Below are positions 53,831-64,000 of a stretch of DNA of 64,000 bases, one piece after another. How positions within the stretch are numbered: position 1 is the stretch's first letter; the number at the start of each line of letters is the position of its first letter. This DNA is from Pseudomonas shahriarae (lineage in GTDB: Bacteria; Pseudomonadota; Gammaproteobacteria; Pseudomonadales; Pseudomonadaceae), in NCBI RefSeq assembly GCF_014268455.2, contig NZ_CP077085.1, forward strand, positions 3,513,001 through 3,577,000. Reading direction: 5' to 3'. The notes beneath the pieces are model-generated. The model was not told the origin of the DNA and did no database searches. It saw only the letters and a program-made list of their open reading frames with translations. The position numbers and the translations under genes are program-made.

Positions 53831-55200
53831 GATTCGCCTCCATTGCCGCGCTCGGCCAACCAGGTTTCCAGCGTGCCCGTGTGAAAGTCGGCGTTGTGCA
53901 ACCAGGGTTGTTCCAGCAATTCGCCGTGCAACGCCAAGGTGTTGGCCATGCCGGTAAGCGTGGTGTTTGCCACCGCGACTCGCGCTCGGCCTAGGGCTTC
54001 AGCGCGATCCGCGCCGTGAACAATCAGTTTGGCCAGCAGCGAGTCGTAGTACGGCGGCACGCGATAGCCTGGATACAGATGCGTATCGACGCGAATGCCC
54101 TCGCCGTTCGGCCAGATCAGCTCCTCGACCAGGCCTGGACTCGGGAAGAAATCCCGCGCCGGGTCTTCGGCGTTCAGGCGCATTTGCAAGGCCGCGCCGT
54201 TGAGTCGGATGTCGCTCTGCTTGAAGCCGAGCGGCTCGCCGCCTGCGATGCGTAACATGGCCTGGACCAAATCGATGCCGGTGATCAGTTCACTGACCGG
54301 GTGCTCCACTTGAATCCGCGTGTTCATCTCGATAAAGAAGAACTCCCCAGTGGCGTCGTCATACAGGTACTCCAGAGTACCGGCGCCCTTGTAGCCCAAA
54401 GATTCGGTCAGACGCACGGCGCTTTCGCAGAGGGTCTCTCGTTGCTGCTGGCTGAGGGCTGGCGACGGCGCCTCCTCAAAGATTTTCTGCCGGCGCCGTT
54501 GCAACGAGCATTCGCGCTCGAACAAATGCACGGCGTGATGACCGTCGCCCAGTACCTGCACTTCAATATGCCGGGCCTTACTGATAAACCGCTCCAGGTA
54601 CACCGCTCCATTGCCAAACGCCGCTTGGGCTTCGCGCTGGGAACGGGGGAACTCTTCACTCAATTGCTCGGCGTTTTCCGCCAGCCGAATACCGCGCCCG
54701 CCGCCACCGGCCGAAGCTTTGATCAGCAGCGGGAAACCAACGGATTCGGCAGCCTTGAGCGCCGATTCAACGTCGAACAGTTCACCCGGCGAACCCGGCA
54801 CCACCGGTACGCCAGCGGCTTGCGCCGTGCGCCGAGCCTCAGCTTTATCGCCCATGCGCCGGATCGTCTCCGCGCTCGGGCCGACGAAAATGGCACCGGC
54901 AGACACGACTGCTTCAGCGAAATCGGCGTTCTCTGACAGAAAGCCATAACCGGGATGCACTGCGTTGGCGCCCGTGGATGTCAAGGCACCGAGCAAGGCT
55001 TCTACGTTCAGGTAACTTTTGTCAGCACGGGCCGGGCCGAGAATGTGCACTTCATCGGCCATGCGCGCCGCCAGGGAGTCGACGTCCGCCTCGCTGCACG
55101 CCGCCACGGTGGGAATCCCGAGCGCCTTGGCGGCACGAATAATCCGCACCGCGATCTCGCCACGGTTGGCGATCAGTAATTTATGAATACCTTGGGTCAT
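53827..55200 (-). CDS. accC: Biotin carboxylase (AccC-like)
   Basis: Protein of 457 aa with a complete ATP-grasp biotin carboxylase: N-terminal LLIANRGEIAVRIIRAAK, glycine-rich loop KASAGGGGRGIRL, the HIEVQVLGDGH segment and catalytic EMNTRIQVEHPV. It carboxylates the biotin on the carrier encoded just upstream (10-bp gap). It is a second, operon-specific copy apart from the fatty-acid AccC usually found with accB elsewhere; the window does not show that one. GAGGG precedes the ATG. Confidence 0.94.
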   Translation of the reverse strand: MTQGIHKLLIANRGEIAVRIIRAAKALGIPTVAACSEADVDSLAARMADEVHILGPARADKSYLNVEALLGALTSTGANAVHPGYGFLSENADFAEAVVSAGAIFVGPSAETIRRMGDKAEARRTAQAAGVPVVPGSPGELFDVESALKAAESVGFPLLIKASAGGGGRGIRLAENAEQLSEEFPRSQREAQAAFGNGAVYLERFISKARHIEVQVLGDGHHAVHLFERECSLQRRRQKIFEEAPSPALSQQQRETLCESAVRLTESLGYKGAGTLEYLYDDATGEFFFIEMNTRIQVEHPVSELITGIDLVQAMLRIAGGEPLGFKQSDIRLNGAALQMRLNAEDPARDFFPSPGLVEELIWPNGEGIRVDTHLYPGYRVPPYYDSLLAKLIVHGADRAEALGRARVAVANTTLTGMANTLALHGELLEQPWLHNADFHTGTLETWLAERGNGGES

Positions 55201-55210
55201 GATCGCGCCC

Positions 55211-55456
55211 TCACTCGACGTCGAGTGTTGCGATGACTTGACCCGGCTCCACCGGATCACCGTCTTCTACCAGGAATGCGCTGAGACGACCAGCCGTCCC
55301 GGCGGTCAGTTCGGAGAACTGCTTCATGACCTCAATCAGGCCAATCACCGTATCGGCGCTGACCTGAGCGCCCACTTCGACGTAGTTCGCCGATTCCGGA
55401 GTCGCTTTGCGGTAGAAGGACCCCGGCAACGGGGTGATTACACTGTGTTCGGCCAT
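55211..55456 (-). CDS. accB: Biotin carboxyl carrier protein (AccB-like)
   Basis: Small protein of 81 aa, a lone biotinyl/lipoyl domain. The biotinylation site reads EVMK (Lys at about 45) within VIGLIEVMKQFSELTAG, in place of the common EAMK. It lacks the long N-terminus of housekeeping AccB, so it is a dedicated carrier for this operon. AGAGGA precedes the ATG at 55456; the longer frame upstream was rejected. Confidence 0.92.
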   Translation of the reverse strand: MAEHSVITPLPGSFYRKATPESANYVEVGAQVSADTVIGLIEVMKQFSELTAGTAGRLSAFLVEDGDPVEPGQVIATLDVE

Positions 55457-55551
55457 GTCTGTTCCTCTTGGAATAGTTGTAGAAAGGCAGGCAAAAAAGT
55501 ACCTGGGTGGGCAAACCCAGACGTGTGTGTGCCAAGTATTTTTATTCGGTC

Positions 55552-56310
55552 TCAGCGCGGTGATCGGACCTCTATACACGCGTCATCGAGGGCACGACGC
55601 GTTGCTTCGACCAACGCCAGGGCGCCCGGCGTATCGCTGTGCAAACAGATGGAATCGAATTCAATCGCCAGGTCTTCGCCCTCGACGGTACGCACCACGC
55701 CCAGTTGGCAAGCACGCAGCACTCGCTCGGCGACCTGGATCGGGTCGTAAGCCCGCACGTTGCGAGTGAAGACGATGGAGCCGCTGAGGTCGTATTCGCG
55801 GTCGGCGTAGAACTCGCGAATCACCGGTTGGCCAAGGTCCGTGGCAATCCGCCAGATCACGGAACCGGGCATGCAATACAGCAGCAACTCCGGCTCCAGA
55901 CGCTGGAGGTTCTCCACCAGCAAAAGCGCAGCCTCTTCGTCCCGGGCCAGGTGCATGTAGAGCGCGCCGTGGGGCTTGATGTGTTGCAAGGCTACGCCCT
56001 GAACCCTGGCTAGTTCACGCAAGGCGCCTAACTGATAGAGCATGTCATCGACCAGTTCCTGGGCCGGCGCATTGATGTGCCGACGGCCAAAACCAACCAG
56101 GTCGCGAAACCCCGGATGCGCGCCGATAGCCACACCCAAACGCTTGGCATGCTCGACGGTACGTCGCATGGTACTGGGGTCGCCAGCATGAAAACCGGTG
56201 GCGATGTTGGCCGAACTGATAAAGCCCATCAGCTCATTGTCGACGCCATCGCCGATGGTCCAAGGGCCAAACCCTTCGCCCATGTCCGAGTTGAAATCTA
56301 CTGCCTGCAT
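55552..56310 (-). CDS. pxpA: 5-oxoprolinase subunit PxpA (LamB/YcsF family)
   Basis: Protein of 252 aa of the LamB/YcsF family ([13 protein letters not shown], then [14 protein letters not shown] and [16 protein letters not shown]). It is the hydrolase subunit that acts with PxpBC on 5-oxoproline. The start at 56310 fits the family; the longer frame adds residues without similarity. It is the first gene of the operon and lies 126 bp from a divergent LysR gene. accB follows after 95 bp. Confidence 0.93.
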   Translation of the reverse strand: MQAVDFNSDMGEGFGPWTIGDGVDNELMGFISSANIATGFHAGDPSTMRRTVEHAKRLGVAIGAHPGFRDLVGFGRRHINAPAQELVDDMLYQLGALRELARVQGVALQHIKPHGALYMHLARDEEAALLLVENLQRLEPELLLYCMPGSVIWRIATDLGQPVIREFYADREYDLSGSIVFTRNVRAYDPIQVAERVLRACQLGVVRTVEGEDLAIEFDSICLHSDTPGALALVEATRRALDDACIEVRSPR

Positions 56311-56436
56311 GACGCTTGCTCCCAACGCTTGTGACTTCTTGCAGGCCACGTTAGATTCCTCCTCTCCCCCTTGGGAAGATCTATTATCAGATAGGCTGTC
56401 TTCTGAAAAACAGATACGCGCTCACCAGGAGAGCCT

Positions 56437-57354
56437 ATGTCACTGACCCTGCGCCAGATTCGCTATTTCGTCGCCACCGCCGAGATCGGGCAAATTTCTC
56501 AAGCGGCGATTCAGTTAAATATTTCCCAATCGGCCGTGACCACGGCGATCAAGGAGCTGGAAGGCATCCTCGGTACACTGTTGTTCCAGCGCTCGGCCCA
56601 GGGCATGAGCCTGACCGATGCCGGGCGGCACTTTTTGAATCGGGCCTACGTGATTTTGCGCAGCGTCGATGATGCGTTGAACAGCCCGTTGCCGGACATC
56701 CGCGCCAGTGGTGTATTGCGCTTGGCGGCAAGCTACACGGTGATCGGTTACTTCTTGCCGCACCACCTGCAACGACTTGAGCACTGGCATCCGGACGTGG
56801 CCATCGAAGTGCACGAACAAGAACGCACGGCCATCGAGCAGGGTCTGTTGGAAGGTCGATTCGACATGGCAGTGGTGCTCACCGCGAACCTGACCCACCC
56901 GGACATCGTCTCGGAGACGCTCTTCAACTCCGAGCGCCGGCTATGGCTGCCCAGCGGCCATGCCCTTTGCGAGCGCTCGGCCGTGAGCCTCGCCGATGTG
57001 GCGCAAGAGCCCTACATTCTCCTGACCGTCGACGAAGCCGAACAAAGTGCAATGCGTTACTGGGAACTCGCAAACTTTCAGCCGGACGTCAAAGTGCGCA
57101 CCAGTTCCGTCGAGGCGGTGCGCAGCATGGTAGCCAATGGTAACGGCGTTGCGATCCTCTCAGACCTGGTACACCGCCCCTGGTCGCTGGAAGGAAAGCG
57201 CATTGAAACCCTGACCATCTCCGATCAGGTGACCCCCATGAGCGTCGGCCTGGCGTGGCATCGCGAACGTGAATTCAGCTCGGCGATGCACGCATTTCGA
57301 AATTATTTCCACCACACATTTCTAACGCCCCAACAGCATTTCGCACGACGCTGA
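56437..57354 (+). CDS. LysR-family regulator of the pxp operon
   Basis: Protein of 305 aa. The DNA-binding helices read TLRQIRYFVATAEIGQISQA, then LNISQSAVTTAIKELE. The effector domain starts near residue 90 (VLRLAASYTVIGYFLPHHL). AGGAG precedes the ATG. It is divergent from pxpA, so it is the probable regulator of the 5-oxoprolinase/carboxylase/permease operon. Effector unknown, perhaps 5-oxoproline. Confidence 0.92.
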   Translation: MSLTLRQIRYFVATAEIGQISQAAIQLNISQSAVTTAIKELEGILGTLLFQRSAQGMSLTDAGRHFLNRAYVILRSVDDALNSPLPDIRASGVLRLAASYTVIGYFLPHHLQRLEHWHPDVAIEVHEQERTAIEQGLLEGRFDMAVVLTANLTHPDIVSETLFNSERRLWLPSGHALCERSAVSLADVAQEPYILLTVDEAEQSAMRYWELANFQPDVKVRTSSVEAVRSMVANGNGVAILSDLVHRPWSLEGKRIETLTISDQVTPMSVGLAWHREREFSSAMHAFRNYFHHTFLTPQQHFARR

Positions 57355-57764
57355 AAACTTGCGATTTTAATCAAGGATGACCGGGAGCCACGCACGGTGG
57401 GCTACCCGTACTGAAGCGGCGTCGCGAAGGACTTCACGTAAACCTCATCGGTATGAAGCGGGCAACTTTCACGATCGTGGAACGCTTTGGCGCTCACGCC
57501 AAACCGGACGGGATACATAAGCTGATGGGGCATTGATCTGGCCCGCGCAAACCTGTTCATTGCACTCAATCGAACAGATTGAAGCCCAAAATCAAGTCAT
57601 GTGGTTGTGAACTATTCGATCGAAGGGCTGTGCAATAGGCAAGTTTTGCCGGTTTTATTCTCAAAGCTTGTTAGGATAAACGCGCTTACATCTCGTTTTA
57701 CCATAGGAACAGCGGGGATAATCACAACTACACGTTAAGACGTGCCAACAACAAGGAGATTCTT
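57355..57764 (+). other. 410-bp upstream region of the BCCT gene
   Basis: No gene recognised. It contains a perfect hairpin TTTGGCG-CTCA-CGCCAAA (57486-57503). The 3' part (57640-57760) is AT-richer and should hold the BCCT promoter. Minus-strand frame 57400-57530 gives a peptide with DEVYVK, which slightly recalls a transposase fragment, but too short to call. Confidence 0.45.
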
Positions 57765-59432
57765 ATGGTTGAAAAGCCTACGGATGATCGACCGAACACC
57801 CCAAACGTCCCCAGTGAGGACGGTATTCCTGCGCCTAGTGGGGCTGCCAATCTGATCGACACTGACTACGTCATCGGTCAAGACAATATCAAGGGAGAGT
57901 TTTCATTCTCGCTCGATATCCACGGCAAAGTATTCATCATTTCAGCTGCCACAATTTTACTGTTCGTGATTTTGACATTGGCACTGCAAAATGAAGTAGA
58001 GCCCCTCTTCAGCGCCATCCGGAACTGGTTAACCAGCCACCTCGCCTGGCTCTTCATGAGCATTGCGAATGTTTTTGTGGTGCTGTGCATTGCGCTGATT
58101 TTCTCCCCGCTGGGAAAGGTGCGTTTGGGCGGCAGAGATGCCAAACCAGACCACTCCTACGTCGGATGGTTTTCAATGCTGTTTGCCGCGGGCATGGGCA
58201 TTGGGTTGATGTTTTATGGCGTAGCCGAACCCATGTCGCATTACGCGGCATCCATGGGAGGCGTGACCGTCGATGCGAGCGGAGTGCGTACGGACTGGGC
58301 ACCGTTGGGCGGTGCAGCAGGCGATATGAAAGCATCCGCCGACTTGGCCATGGCCGCTACGATCTTTCACTGGGGACTTCATCCCTGGGCGATCTATGCA
58401 ATTGTGGCGTTGTCCCTGGCATTGTTTTCTTACAACAAGGGCTTACCGCTGTCGATACGCTCAATTTTCTATCCGTTACTGGGTGAGCGCGTTTGGGGAT
58501 GGCCGGGGCATCTCATCGATATTCTCGCGGTATTCGCCACACTATTTGGGTTGGCGACCTCTCTGGGCATTGGCGCAGAACAGGCTGCTGCGGGGATTGA
58601 ATATCTCTTCGGGATACAATCGACAAATCTCAGCAAAGTTGTCCTGATCGTTGGCATCACCTTGATCGCGCTGTGGTCAGTCCTTTCCGGTTTGGACAAG
58701 GGCGTCAAAATGCTTTCCCAGATCAATATGGGACTCGCGTTTCTCTTACTGGTATTTATCATCGTAGTGGGGCCGACCCTGGCCATCTTCACCGGGTTCT
58801 TCAGTAACCTGGTGACGTATGTTGAATACCTGCCGGCGCTGTCAAATCCATTCGGCCGCACTGACACTCAATTCACCCAAGGCTGGACAGCCTTCTACTG
58901 GGCGTGGTGGATCAGTTGGTCGCCGTTTGTAGGGATGTTTATCGCCCGCGTCAGTCGTGGTCGAACGGTCAGAGAGTTTCTGATTTCGGTCTTGCTCGTC
59001 CCCTCAGTGGTGTCTGTGCTGTGGATGACAACGTTCGGTGGAACGGCCATTGACCAAACGACCTTACAGGGCCTGATGGGCGTCAAGGACGCTGTGCTGG
59101 AACTGAAGTTGTTTGCCATGCTGGGGGAGTTGCCGCTTAAAGAGATCACCTCATTCCTGGGCATCGTTCTGGTCATTGTGTTCTTTATTACCTCCTCGGA
59201 CTCAGGCTCCTTGGTAATCGACACAATCACCGCCGGCGGCAAGGTGGATGCGCCGGTGCCTCAACGTGTGTTCTGGGCAGTGATCGAGGGCGTTATTGCT
59301 ATTGCTCTCCTGCTGGGCGGCGGTCTTGTGGCATTGCAGGCAATGGCAGTGTCTACAGGGTTGCCTTTCGCAATCGTATTAATGCTGGGGTGCATATCCC
59401 TCGTGAAAGGACTGATGTCTGAGCCTCGCTAG
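57765..59432 (+). CDS. BCCT-family transporter (betaine/carnitine/choline type)
   Basis: Inner-membrane protein of 555 aa with 12 spans after a 65-residue polar N-terminus. Family marks are MGIGLMFYGVAEPMSHY, the tryptophan box FYWAWWISWSPFVGMFIAR and SRGRTVREF. It lacks the long cytoplasmic C-terminus of BetT that senses osmotic stress, so constitutive or otherwise controlled uptake is likely. AAGGAG precedes the ATG. Substrate (choline, betaine, carnitine or a related compound) cannot be fixed from sequence. Long upstream region. Confidence 0.93.
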   Translation: MVEKPTDDRPNTPNVPSEDGIPAPSGAANLIDTDYVIGQDNIKGEFSFSLDIHGKVFIISAATILLFVILTLALQNEVEPLFSAIRNWLTSHLAWLFMSIANVFVVLCIALIFSPLGKVRLGGRDAKPDHSYVGWFSMLFAAGMGIGLMFYGVAEPMSHYAASMGGVTVDASGVRTDWAPLGGAAGDMKASADLAMAATIFHWGLHPWAIYAIVALSLALFSYNKGLPLSIRSIFYPLLGERVWGWPGHLIDILAVFATLFGLATSLGIGAEQAAAGIEYLFGIQSTNLSKVVLIVGITLIALWSVLSGLDKGVKMLSQINMGLAFLLLVFIIVVGPTLAIFTGFFSNLVTYVEYLPALSNPFGRTDTQFTQGWTAFYWAWWISWSPFVGMFIARVSRGRTVREFLISVLLVPSVVSVLWMTTFGGTAIDQTTLQGLMGVKDAVLELKLFAMLGELPLKEITSFLGIVLVIVFFITSSDSGSLVIDTITAGGKVDAPVPQRVFWAVIEGVIAIALLLGGGLVALQAMAVSTGLPFAIVLMLGCISLVKGLMSEPR

Positions 59433-59460
59433 CAAATAGGCTGCCGCTGTCAGCGCGCAG

Positions 59461-59501
59461 CCCCCCCCCCGTGACGCCATCGTCTGCGCAGATGGCGTCA
59501 C
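59461..59501. repeat. Poly-C tract followed by an 11-bp hairpin
   Basis: Ten cytosines (59461-59470) directly precede GTGACGCCATC (59471-59481) and its exact complement GATGGCGTCAC (59491-59501) around a 9-base loop. It lies just after the BCCT stop. It may be the BCCT terminator. The C tract is prone to length change or to sequencing error. Confidence 0.7.
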
Positions 59502-59660
59502 CCTGAGTACCGCTAGCGAGTCAATGCCCATTTGCTCAAGGCGGATAATGACGGCAGGCCCAACACCCAAATGCATCTCAAAGCGAGATCCATCGGCCCA
59601 AGCGGAGGCCTCAGGAAGGTCCGTCAGACAGCCGCAAGCGTTTCACTTTCAAGCGGCGAC

Positions 59661-60383
59661 TCAGTTCCATAACTCGCCAACAGGCGTGGACGTTGAGTAA
59701 TGAGTCGCTACTTGCGCCTGCAACAGTTCTGCCGTCGCCAGGGCATCGGTTAATGCATGGTGAGCGTGATAAGCCGGAAGGCCAAGGCGCGCTCGGCTAT
59801 CCGCCAGCCTTATGGACGGTTGTGAGCGCCCCATAAGTCGGGCGAACCACCCGCGTTTTCGCCGGTGTAGACGGGCTTCTAACTGCATCGTATCGATGAC
59901 CGGAAACTCAAACCCCTCCCCTAAATGGCTACGCACTGCCTGATCCAGAAAGGCCCGCTCAATATTCCGGTAATGGACGACCATCACCTTACCTGCCATG
60001 GCCTCCAGCAATGGCGCCAGCACCCGCTCAAAGGTGGGAGCATCTGAAATTTCAGCATGGGTTATGTGATGAAACGTCACTGACTTTTCCTTCAGCTCGG
60101 ACGCTGGCTTTATCACCCAGTAAAGCGAACTCCCACAATAAATGCGCTGCAGCGTGAACGGCATGACGCCGATGCTCACAATACTGTCAGCCTGTGCATC
60201 AAGGCCGGTGGTTTCTACGTCCAAGGCCAGCAATTGCACGCTTTCAATGGATGCCTGTGCCGAGACCGCGCCGGCTTGATAGAACTGTCGCAAGCGGCTG
60301 TTAACGGCCTCGCCTGCCAGCGTCTCAAACCGCGCGGACCACTCCAGCATTTTATGATTGGGCTGCGCTTTCACGTGGTTCAT
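59661..60383 (-). CDS. DnaQ-like 3'-5' exonuclease (DEDDh)
   Basis: Protein of 240 aa. The exonuclease motifs are LALDVETTGLD (ExoI, about residue 53), HYRNIERAFLD (ExoII) and HHALTDALATAELL (ExoIII, DEDDh type). The N-terminal 45 residues are family-specific. This is the stand-alone DnaQ-like protein found next to cNMP/CBS/DUF294 genes. Its start overlaps the upstream DUF294 gene stop by ATGA, so the two act together. Substrate nucleic acid or nucleotide unknown. Confidence 0.92.
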   Translation of the reverse strand: MNHVKAQPNHKMLEWSARFETLAGEAVNSRLRQFYQAGAVSAQASIESVQLLALDVETTGLDAQADSIVSIGVMPFTLQRIYCGSSLYWVIKPASELKEKSVTFHHITHAEISDAPTFERVLAPLLEAMAGKVMVVHYRNIERAFLDQAVRSHLGEGFEFPVIDTMQLEARLHRRKRGWFARLMGRSQPSIRLADSRARLGLPAYHAHHALTDALATAELLQAQVATHYSTSTPVGELWN

Positions 60384-62260
60384 GAGGACAGGCGACCCTT
60401 GGAGGGATAACGGAAGCGCAAGAAATTCTGGCCATTACTCAAGACTTGAAACGCCTCTTTGAGGTTATGCCGCTCACTATTGGAAAAGCGCTCAGGCTCA
60501 ATGTAATTGTTAAGCGCAGCTCCCTGCTCCAGTGCATCAACCTGATGTCGAATTCGCACCATCGACAGGAACTCCAGCGCGTATCGGAGTTGCTTTAATG
60601 CTTCAGGCGGAATGACGTTGCTGTTCGCGATGGCATCCATGCGATCAAATGAATTCTGCGCAGTACTGCCACACGCGAGCGCGTGGATACGGATCAGATC
60701 AGTCAGCGGTGCAGTGCCTCGCCCCTTGAGGTTGATAATCCGTTTATGCTGCCCATCTGTCTCAACCACAAAGGTCCGGAAAAAGCCCAATGGCGGTGTC
60801 CGGTTAAGGGCAATTCGAGCCATGGCACTTAGAAAAACAGGATGTGCGCTGGATTTTCGAGCACACAGAACCTTAAGTTCCTGGACAAGCTCGAGTTCGC
60901 CAAACACACCATCCAGGTCGAAAAAAATACAACTATTGAGCAACGTCGTCGGATTAGGCTTTTCGATCCACTGATCAAAATAACTTCGCCATACCTTCAG
61001 CGGCTGACGCCACTGATCGTTCGTCGCCATGATCCCGCCTTTGCAATAGCTGTAACCGCACGCGGCCAGGCCATCACTCACAAACGTCGCCAACGCGCGG
61101 AAGTATGCATCGTGCTGGATCGGATCGAAGCGGTCGTCGAGCACCAGGGCGTTGTCCTGGTCCGTCACCAATAGCTGCTCATCACGTGCCATGGAGCCCA
61201 GCACCATAAAGCAGTAAGGCACCGGAGGCGGCCCCAGCTTTTTCTCTGCGAGCTCCAGCAAACGTTGGGTAAAGGCTCGGCCAATACCAGAAATCGCGCT
61301 GCCAATCATGTGCGCCGTCGCGCCATCACGCACCATGCGGATGTAGGTTCCGCGCAGGTCACGCAAAAGCGATTTCAAACCGTCGACCGACGTCTGGTTA
61401 GAGATTCTGTTTACCAGGTACAAACTGCTGTGTGACTCGTAGCGGATGATATCCGACAAGTTGATCAGCCCGATCGGATGGCCAAGATGGACCACCGGCA
61501 GATGGTGAATATTACGGCGCAACATCACCAGCATCGCTTCAAACACTGAGTCGTCTGCGCCTATCGCTACCGGCTCGGCCGTCATGATGTCTCGGGCAGA
61601 CGTTTCGTCAGCGTTTCGGCCTTCCGCGACAACGCGTGTGCGAAGGTCCCGATCGGTCACAATCCCTTGGATTTCAGCCGCCTGCAAGCCCGCTGATGAC
61701 ATCACCAGAACGCAAGAAACACTTTGCTCTGTCATGATTTTTGCCGCGTCGCCGACACAGGTATCCGACGTGACCCACACCAAGGGCCGAGAGATAAGGC
61801 CTCGGCATTTGAGCTGAATAAGCTCACTCGCCCGCCCCTGCGCCTCTACGGCAGTCTTGAGCCTGGAATGCCCCTCAGCTTCAACGAAGTCGGCGAAAGC
61901 ATCATGCTGTGCGCACAGTTCAGCGAAGATATTGGCGGGTATGTAATAGATCAGGCTATCTTCCAAGGCTCTGGCGGGAAAACGCACCTTGTTACTGCGC
62001 AACAAACCGGCCTGACCGAAGAGGTCGCCTTCGACAAGTCGGTTATAGAGTTCGCCATTGCGCCGGTAAATCTCCACCGCACCGCTACGGACATAGTGCA
62101 AGTCATGAATGATTGCGCCCGCTTCAAGGATGTCACTGCCGGCCTTGAAATAACTCACTTCTACCCGCCGGGCGATGGCGTCTACCGTTTCCTTTGGTAG
62201 CGTATCAAATGGAGCGAAACGATAGAGGTGGTCGCTAATCTCCTGTAACTCGATTTGCAT
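60380..62260 (-). CDS. cNMP-binding/CBS/DUF294 nucleotidyltransferase-like signalling protein
   Basis: Protein of 626 aa. A cyclic-nucleotide-binding-type domain (about residues 10-130, with the segment VEGDLFGQAGLL) is followed by a CBS pair (about 155-275, with GIVTDRDLRTRVV). Then comes a GlnD-like nucleotidyltransferase domain with GSMARDEQ (355-362) and the Asp pair in TDQDNALV, and a DUF294 C-terminal domain. Such proteins are often next to acetate or dicarboxylate transport genes. It sits upstream of an exonuclease gene (ATGA) and is divergent from a TRAP binding-protein gene across 775 bp. Confidence 0.92.
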   Translation of the reverse strand: MQIELQEISDHLYRFAPFDTLPKETVDAIARRVEVSYFKAGSDILEAGAIIHDLHYVRSGAVEIYRRNGELYNRLVEGDLFGQAGLLRSNKVRFPARALEDSLIYYIPANIFAELCAQHDAFADFVEAEGHSRLKTAVEAQGRASELIQLKCRGLISRPLVWVTSDTCVGDAAKIMTEQSVSCVLVMSSAGLQAAEIQGIVTDRDLRTRVVAEGRNADETSARDIMTAEPVAIGADDSVFEAMLVMLRRNIHHLPVVHLGHPIGLINLSDIIRYESHSSLYLVNRISNQTSVDGLKSLLRDLRGTYIRMVRDGATAHMIGSAISGIGRAFTQRLLELAEKKLGPPPVPYCFMVLGSMARDEQLLVTDQDNALVLDDRFDPIQHDAYFRALATFVSDGLAACGYSYCKGGIMATNDQWRQPLKVWRSYFDQWIEKPNPTTLLNSCIFFDLDGVFGELELVQELKVLCARKSSAHPVFLSAMARIALNRTPPLGFFRTFVVETDGQHKRIINLKGRGTAPLTDLIRIHALACGSTAQNSFDRMDAIANSNVIPPEALKQLRYALEFLSMVRIRHQVDALEQGAALNNYIEPERFSNSERHNLKEAFQVLSNGQNFLRFRYPSKGRLSS

Positions 62261-64000
<1,740 letters not shown>

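Noticed and set aside
57400..57530. Minus-strand peptide with DEVYVK as a transposase fragment
   Set aside because: Only a six-residue resemblance; too little to call a mobile element.

Overview
The window looks like a chromosomal segment of a fluorescent-group Pseudomonas. The reasons are its high GC, its REP elements of the 'gtaggagcgggcttgccagcga' type, a DUF1652 gene, and its mix of LysR/MocR regulators, TonB receptors and CueR/CopA copper genes. This assignment is inference from content; no rRNA, tRNA, CRISPR array or replication origin was seen. Almost every gene is intact. Both edges cut genes: a TonB-dependent receptor at the left and a dctP-type TRAP binding protein at the right.

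Region 1 (1-22.4 kb) is the most unusual part. Two convergent FyuA-like TonB receptors flank a REP hairpin. An ABC-2 transporter lies beside them, with its permease fused to a decayed M1-peptidase domain, and so does a pair of PchHI/YbtPQ/IrtAB-type ABC half-transporters. Next comes a MarR regulator with an 8-bp palindrome reaching its start codon, then a tightly packed eight-gene run on one strand: FeeM-like N-acyl amino acid synthase, SAM methyltransferase, VAO/PCMH flavin oxidase, HEAT-repeat DNA-alkylation-repair-like protein, peroxiredoxin, flavin-dependent halogenase-like enzyme, FAAH-like amidase and a CPA2 cation/proton antiporter. There is no NRPS or PKS. I read this as a candidate undescribed pathway for a small N-acylated, oxidised metabolite (metallophore, toxin or signal) with its own uptake, export and possible self-protection. 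The product is unknown.

Region 2 (22.5-30 kb) holds short accessory units: YcaC-like hydrolase/LysR, DUF1652, a stress SDR, a ClbS/DfsB protein, DUF2165, and MocR divergent from a GNAT plus AzoR-type azoreductase pair. Region 3 (30-37 kb) has a three-gene unit of type III CoA-transferase, ScpB-like (methyl)malonyl-CoA decarboxylase and MatC-type dicarboxylate carrier divergent from a LysR gene. It can be read as a non-canonical (methyl)malonate catabolic route. A second LysR gene and an MFS exporter follow. Region 4 (37-47 kb) has a DUF2931 lipoprotein coupled to a DUF3772 mechanosensitive channel, a HoxX-like CO-forming hydrogenase-maturation protein with no hydrogenase nearby, and a copA-cueR-copZ copper set with a recognisable CueR operator.

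Region 5 (47-50.5 kb) is accessory: a secreted trypsin/V8-like protease, an IS3-family transposase relic and a DUF2975/XRE pair in AT-rich DNA. Region 6 (50.5-57.4 kb) is a complete pxpA-accB-accC-pxpB-pxpC-NCS1 permease operon with a divergent LysR gene, probably for 5-oxoproline or a related lactam. Region 7 (57.4-64 kb) has a BCCT osmolyte transporter, a DnaQ-like exonuclease coupled to a cNMP/CBS/DUF294 signalling protein, and a TRAP dicarboxylate-type binding protein that leaves the window.
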